A stretch of 8,178 nucleotides of DNA from Clostridiales bacterium (GTDB lineage Bacteria > Bacillota > Clostridia > Saccharofermentanales > UBA5734). Below are positions 5,701 to 8,178 of the stretch, piece by piece. The DNA lies in contig SLMY01000040.1 of assembly GCA_007133255.1 (NCBI GenBank), positions 1 to 8,178 of the forward strand, written 5' to 3'. Each line of letters starts with the position of its first letter. Position 1 is the stretch's first letter. Position numbers and translations under genes: made by a program. A model generated the notes under the pieces. That model was given only the letters and a program-made list of their open reading frames with translations. It was not told the origin of the DNA and made no database searches.

Positions 5701-7908
5701 ATGTTAAAAATCATGCGTTATATGAAGCCATTCGCTGGCTCAATTATACTCATATTCATCTTGCTTTTTACGCAGGCGATGGCCGATCTGGAGTTACCTG
5801 CCTATATGTCTCGTATTGTCAATGTTGGCATACAGCAGCAGGGGGTTGAAAAGCCTGTACCGGAAGTCATGCGGCAGGCTAAGATGGATCAGCTGCTGCT
5901 CCTGCTTGATGAGACGCAGCGCCAAAAATTTACAGATTCATACCAGATTCTTTCCCGTCAGGATCTGTCAGACACGCTCTACGAGGCGTATCTGCGGCAA
6001 TACCCCTTAATTGCTGAAGAACCACTGGTCTTGCTGGCGGATCAATCAGATGAAACGAAGCGGCAGCTGGAATCAATGCTGACCATACCTCTTTTCCTGC
6101 TGAGCGGATTTGATCAGGATGAGACGCTGGAAGGGCTGCCAGACCTGCAGGCATTACTTGACCACATGGCTCAGCTGCCGGAAGATCAGCGGCAAACGGC
6201 CTTGAGCCAGTTAAAAGATGAGCTGTCTGTTCTGCCGGAAGGGCTTATTGAGCAGGCCGCTATCGCGGTGGTGGCACAAGAATACCATCTGATTGGCTTC
6301 GACCTTTCCAGTCTGCAAAACAGTTATCTGTTCCGGACAGGCGGCATGATGATGCTGATTGCCCTGCTTGGCGCGTCAGCGTCTATTCTTGTCGGTCTGA
6401 TCTCGGCCCGGGTAGCGGCCGGTCTCGGGCGAGATCTGCGGCATGATATTTTTCATAAAGTGACACATTTCTCAAACGCTGAATTTGATTCTTTTTCTAC
6501 AGCCTCTTTAATCACACGTTCTACCAATGATATCCAGCAGATTCAGATGATGCTGGTGATGCTGCTGCGGCTGTTATTCTACGCGCCTATACTGGGTATC
6601 GGCGGCATTTACAAAGTGATTGACAACAACCTGTCAATGGCCTGGATTATAGCTGTCGCGGTGGCTGCCCTGATGACTTTGATACTTGTCCTGTTCAATA
6701 TCGCCATGCCTAAGTTCAAAATGATTCAGAAACTTGTTGATCGGGTTAACCTGGTTACACGAGAGATGCTGTCAGGTTTGATGGTGATCCGCGCTTTTAA
6801 TAACCAGAAGCAGCAGGAAAAGAAATTCGACAAGGCAAATCACGATCTGACCAACACGAATTTATTTGTCAGCCGGCTCATGGTTCTGCTTTGGCCTACC
6901 ATGTTCCTGATCATGAACGGCACCAGTCTGCTGATCATCTGGATCGGCGCCGGACAAGTTGATCAGGGGGCTATGCAGGTGGGTGATGTTATGGCCTTCA
7001 TTCAATATACCATGCAGATCATCATGTCATTTCTTATGGTATCCATGGTTTTCATCATGATGCCAAGAGCCAGTGTATCGGCGCAGCGCATCAATGAAGT
7101 TTTGCTGGTCAAGCCTGTGATCAATGATCCTGAGAAACCAGCCGCGTATCCACAGAAAGCTCCCGGGCTGATTGAGTTTAAAGAGGTCAGTTTCCGTTAT
7201 CCTAATGCCGAGGAAGACGTGCTTAAAGATATATCGTTTACTGCCAGGCCGGGTGAGACAACCGCTTTCATCGGCAGCACAGGCTGCGGCAAGTCAACGC
7301 TGATCAACCTCATCCCCCGGTTCTATGACACATCACAGGGCCTTATCTTGATCGATGGTATAGACGTTCGGGCTGTGAAGCAGGCTGAGCTTCGGGCAAG
7401 AATCGGTTATGTACCGCAAAAAGGCATCCTGTTTTCCGGTGATGTCGCGAGTAATATCCGTTATGGCAAGGAAGACGCCGATGAACAGGCCTTGTATAAA
7501 GCATTGGAAACAGCTCAGGCGGCTGATTTTGTTCAGGCGTCCGAACAGAAACTGGCCATGCCGATCGCCCAGAACGGCAGTAATGTTTCTGGCGGTCAGC
7601 GCCAGCGGCTGGCGATCGCCAGAGCCCTGGCCGGTCATCCTGATATTTTCATCTTCGATGACAGTTTTTCCGCGCTTGACTATCGAACTGACGCGGCCTT
7701 GCGCAGAGCGCTGCATAAAACAACCGCTCATTCAACCGTTCTTATTGTCGCGCAGCGGATTGGTACCATTTTGCATGCTGATCAGATTATTGTTCTGGAT
7801 GAAGGGAAAATAGTTGGTCAGGGCAAGCATAAAGAGCTGCTCAGAACATGTGCAGTTTATCGCGAAATCGCCGCGTCACAGCTATCAGAGGAGGAACTGG
7901 CCGTATGA
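5701..7908 (+). CDS. ABC exporter half-transporter with large extracytoplasmic insert and degenerate ATP site
   Basis: A type IV (exporter) ABC half-transporter of 735 residues, permease and ATPase fused; the substrate is unknown. The ATG at 5701 is preceded by GGAGG (5689-5693) seven bases away; a TTG-initiated extension to 5656 would run through the promoter -10 and is rejected. Membrane segments are near residues 13-33, 213-235, 286-305, 312-333, 395-416 and 425-453. Between the first two lies a charged, helical insert of about 165 residues (41-205), making the protein longer than the usual 580 or so. The nucleotide-binding domain has Walker A GSTGCGKST (525-533), Q-loop Gln573 and signature VSGGQ (629-633). 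Walker B ends Asp653-Asp654, with Asp instead of the catalytic Glu, and the switch histidine is Gln685. These changes mark the degenerate-site subunit of a heterodimer such as TM287/288 or BmrC/BmrD. The downstream gene overlaps by ATGA and should be the partner. Confidence 0.93.
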   Translation: MLKIMRYMKPFAGSIILIFILLFTQAMADLELPAYMSRIVNVGIQQQGVEKPVPEVMRQAKMDQLLLLLDETQRQKFTDSYQILSRQDLSDTLYEAYLRQYPLIAEEPLVLLADQSDETKRQLESMLTIPLFLLSGFDQDETLEGLPDLQALLDHMAQLPEDQRQTALSQLKDELSVLPEGLIEQAAIAVVAQEYHLIGFDLSSLQNSYLFRTGGMMMLIALLGASASILVGLISARVAAGLGRDLRHDIFHKVTHFSNAEFDSFSTASLITRSTNDIQQIQMMLVMLLRLLFYAPILGIGGIYKVIDNNLSMAWIIAVAVAALMTLILVLFNIAMPKFKMIQKLVDRVNLVTREMLSGLMVIRAFNNQKQQEKKFDKANHDLTNTNLFVSRLMVLLWPTMFLIMNGTSLLIIWIGAGQVDQGAMQVGDVMAFIQYTMQIIMSFLMVSMVFIMMPRASVSAQRINEVLLVKPVINDPEKPAAYPQKAPGLIEFKEVSFRYPNAEEDVLKDISFTARPGETTAFIGSTGCGKSTLINLIPRFYDTSQGLILIDGIDVRAVKQAELRARIGYVPQKGILFSGDVASNIRYGKEDADEQALYKALETAQAADFVQASEQKLAMPIAQNGSNVSGGQRQRLAIARALAGHPDIFIFDDSFSALDYRTDAALRRALHKTTAHSTVLIVAQRIGTILHADQIIVLDEGKIVGQGKHKELLRTCAVYREIAASQLSEEELAV

Positions 7909-8178
7909 CCAAAAAAACCTCGCTGCATGCTGATCAGGCAAAAAACGGCCCGGCATCTGATGCCGGCACGGGTTCAGGCAAAGAGATGGCGTCCGGCTCA
8001 GCCAATCGTCCTGCACGCCCCAGAAGCGGTCCCGGGGGCGGTCCGCCTGTTATGACGGGCGGAGAAAAGCCGCGCGATTTTAAAGGCGCGTTAAAAAAAC
8101 TGCTGAAAGCGATCAAGCCGTACCGGCTGACGCTGATCATTGTCCTGGCCTTTGCTATAGGCAGTACTATTTTCACCA
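7905..8178 (+). CDS. ABC exporter half-transporter, N-terminal fragment (runs off the window)
   Basis: The second half-transporter of the operon: 91 complete codons are visible before the window ends. The ATG at 7905 shares bases with the TGA of the upstream gene (ATGA), a classic translational coupling arrangement, and GAGGAGG lies about ten bases upstream. The first 55 or so residues are polar, rich in Gly, Pro, Ala and Ser, with a GPGGGPP stretch. Then comes EKPRDFKGALKKLLKAIKPY (54-73), a segment usual just before the first membrane helix of clostridial exporters of this kind, and the start of that hydrophobic helix (about 74-91). Its ATPase domain is not in the window. Because the upstream subunit has the degenerate Walker B and switch residues, this one is expected to bring the canonical Walker B glutamate and histidine and an altered signature sequence. 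That is a prediction from known heterodimers, not something seen here. Confidence 0.88.
   Translation, partial: MTKKTSLHADQAKNGPASDAGTGSGKEMASGSANRPARPRSGPGGGPPVMTGGEKPRDFKGALKKLLKAIKPYRLTLIIVLAFAIGSTIFT

Noticed and set aside
7934..8176. Minus-strand open frame opposite the second ABC gene
   Set aside because: It is a shadow of the Gly/Pro-rich N-terminal coding region of the second exporter subunit.

Overview
The window looks like chromosomal DNA from an anaerobic or facultative member of the Bacillota, probably clostridial in the broad sense. The evidence is a type III glutamine synthetase, strong AGGAGG-type ribosome binding sites, a nickel-pincer cofactor cluster, and a paired ABC exporter of a type common in clostridia. 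Base composition is moderate and similar across the genes, with no insertion sequence, phage gene, tRNA, rRNA or CRISPR array. I cannot name a species.

Layout. (1) Bases 1-1986, plus strand: the 3' part of a type III glutamine synthetase gene (glnN) whose start lies before the window. (2) Bases 1969-5237, minus strand: a three-gene cluster in the order larE, larB, larC, converging tail-to-tail on glnN with an 18-base overlap of the two 3' ends. (3) Bases 5238-5700: a divergent intergenic region holding the larE leader, an unassigned plus-strand intrinsic terminator and a promoter for the next operon. (4) Bases 5701-8178, plus strand: two ABC exporter half-transporter genes joined by an ATGA overlap; the second runs off the window.

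How the genes work together. LarB, LarE and LarC are the three enzymes that make the nickel-pincer nucleotide cofactor from nicotinic acid adenine dinucleotide: LarB carboxylates and cleaves, LarE inserts sulfur, and LarC inserts nickel using CTP. No larA-type racemase or epimerase gene is in the window, so the enzyme served must be encoded elsewhere. The two ABC genes should form a heterodimeric exporter; the first subunit carries the degenerate ATP site. Glutamine synthetase is a separate transcription unit of nitrogen assimilation.

The most notable signals are in the lar cluster: a dnaX-like A AAA AAG slippery heptamer, in frame, in the linker between the two LarC halves; a hairpin that places a distant AGGAGG next to the larC start; a 60-base tandem repeat encoding a histidine-rich segment; and two overlapping 6-6-6 dyads in the larE-larB spacer.
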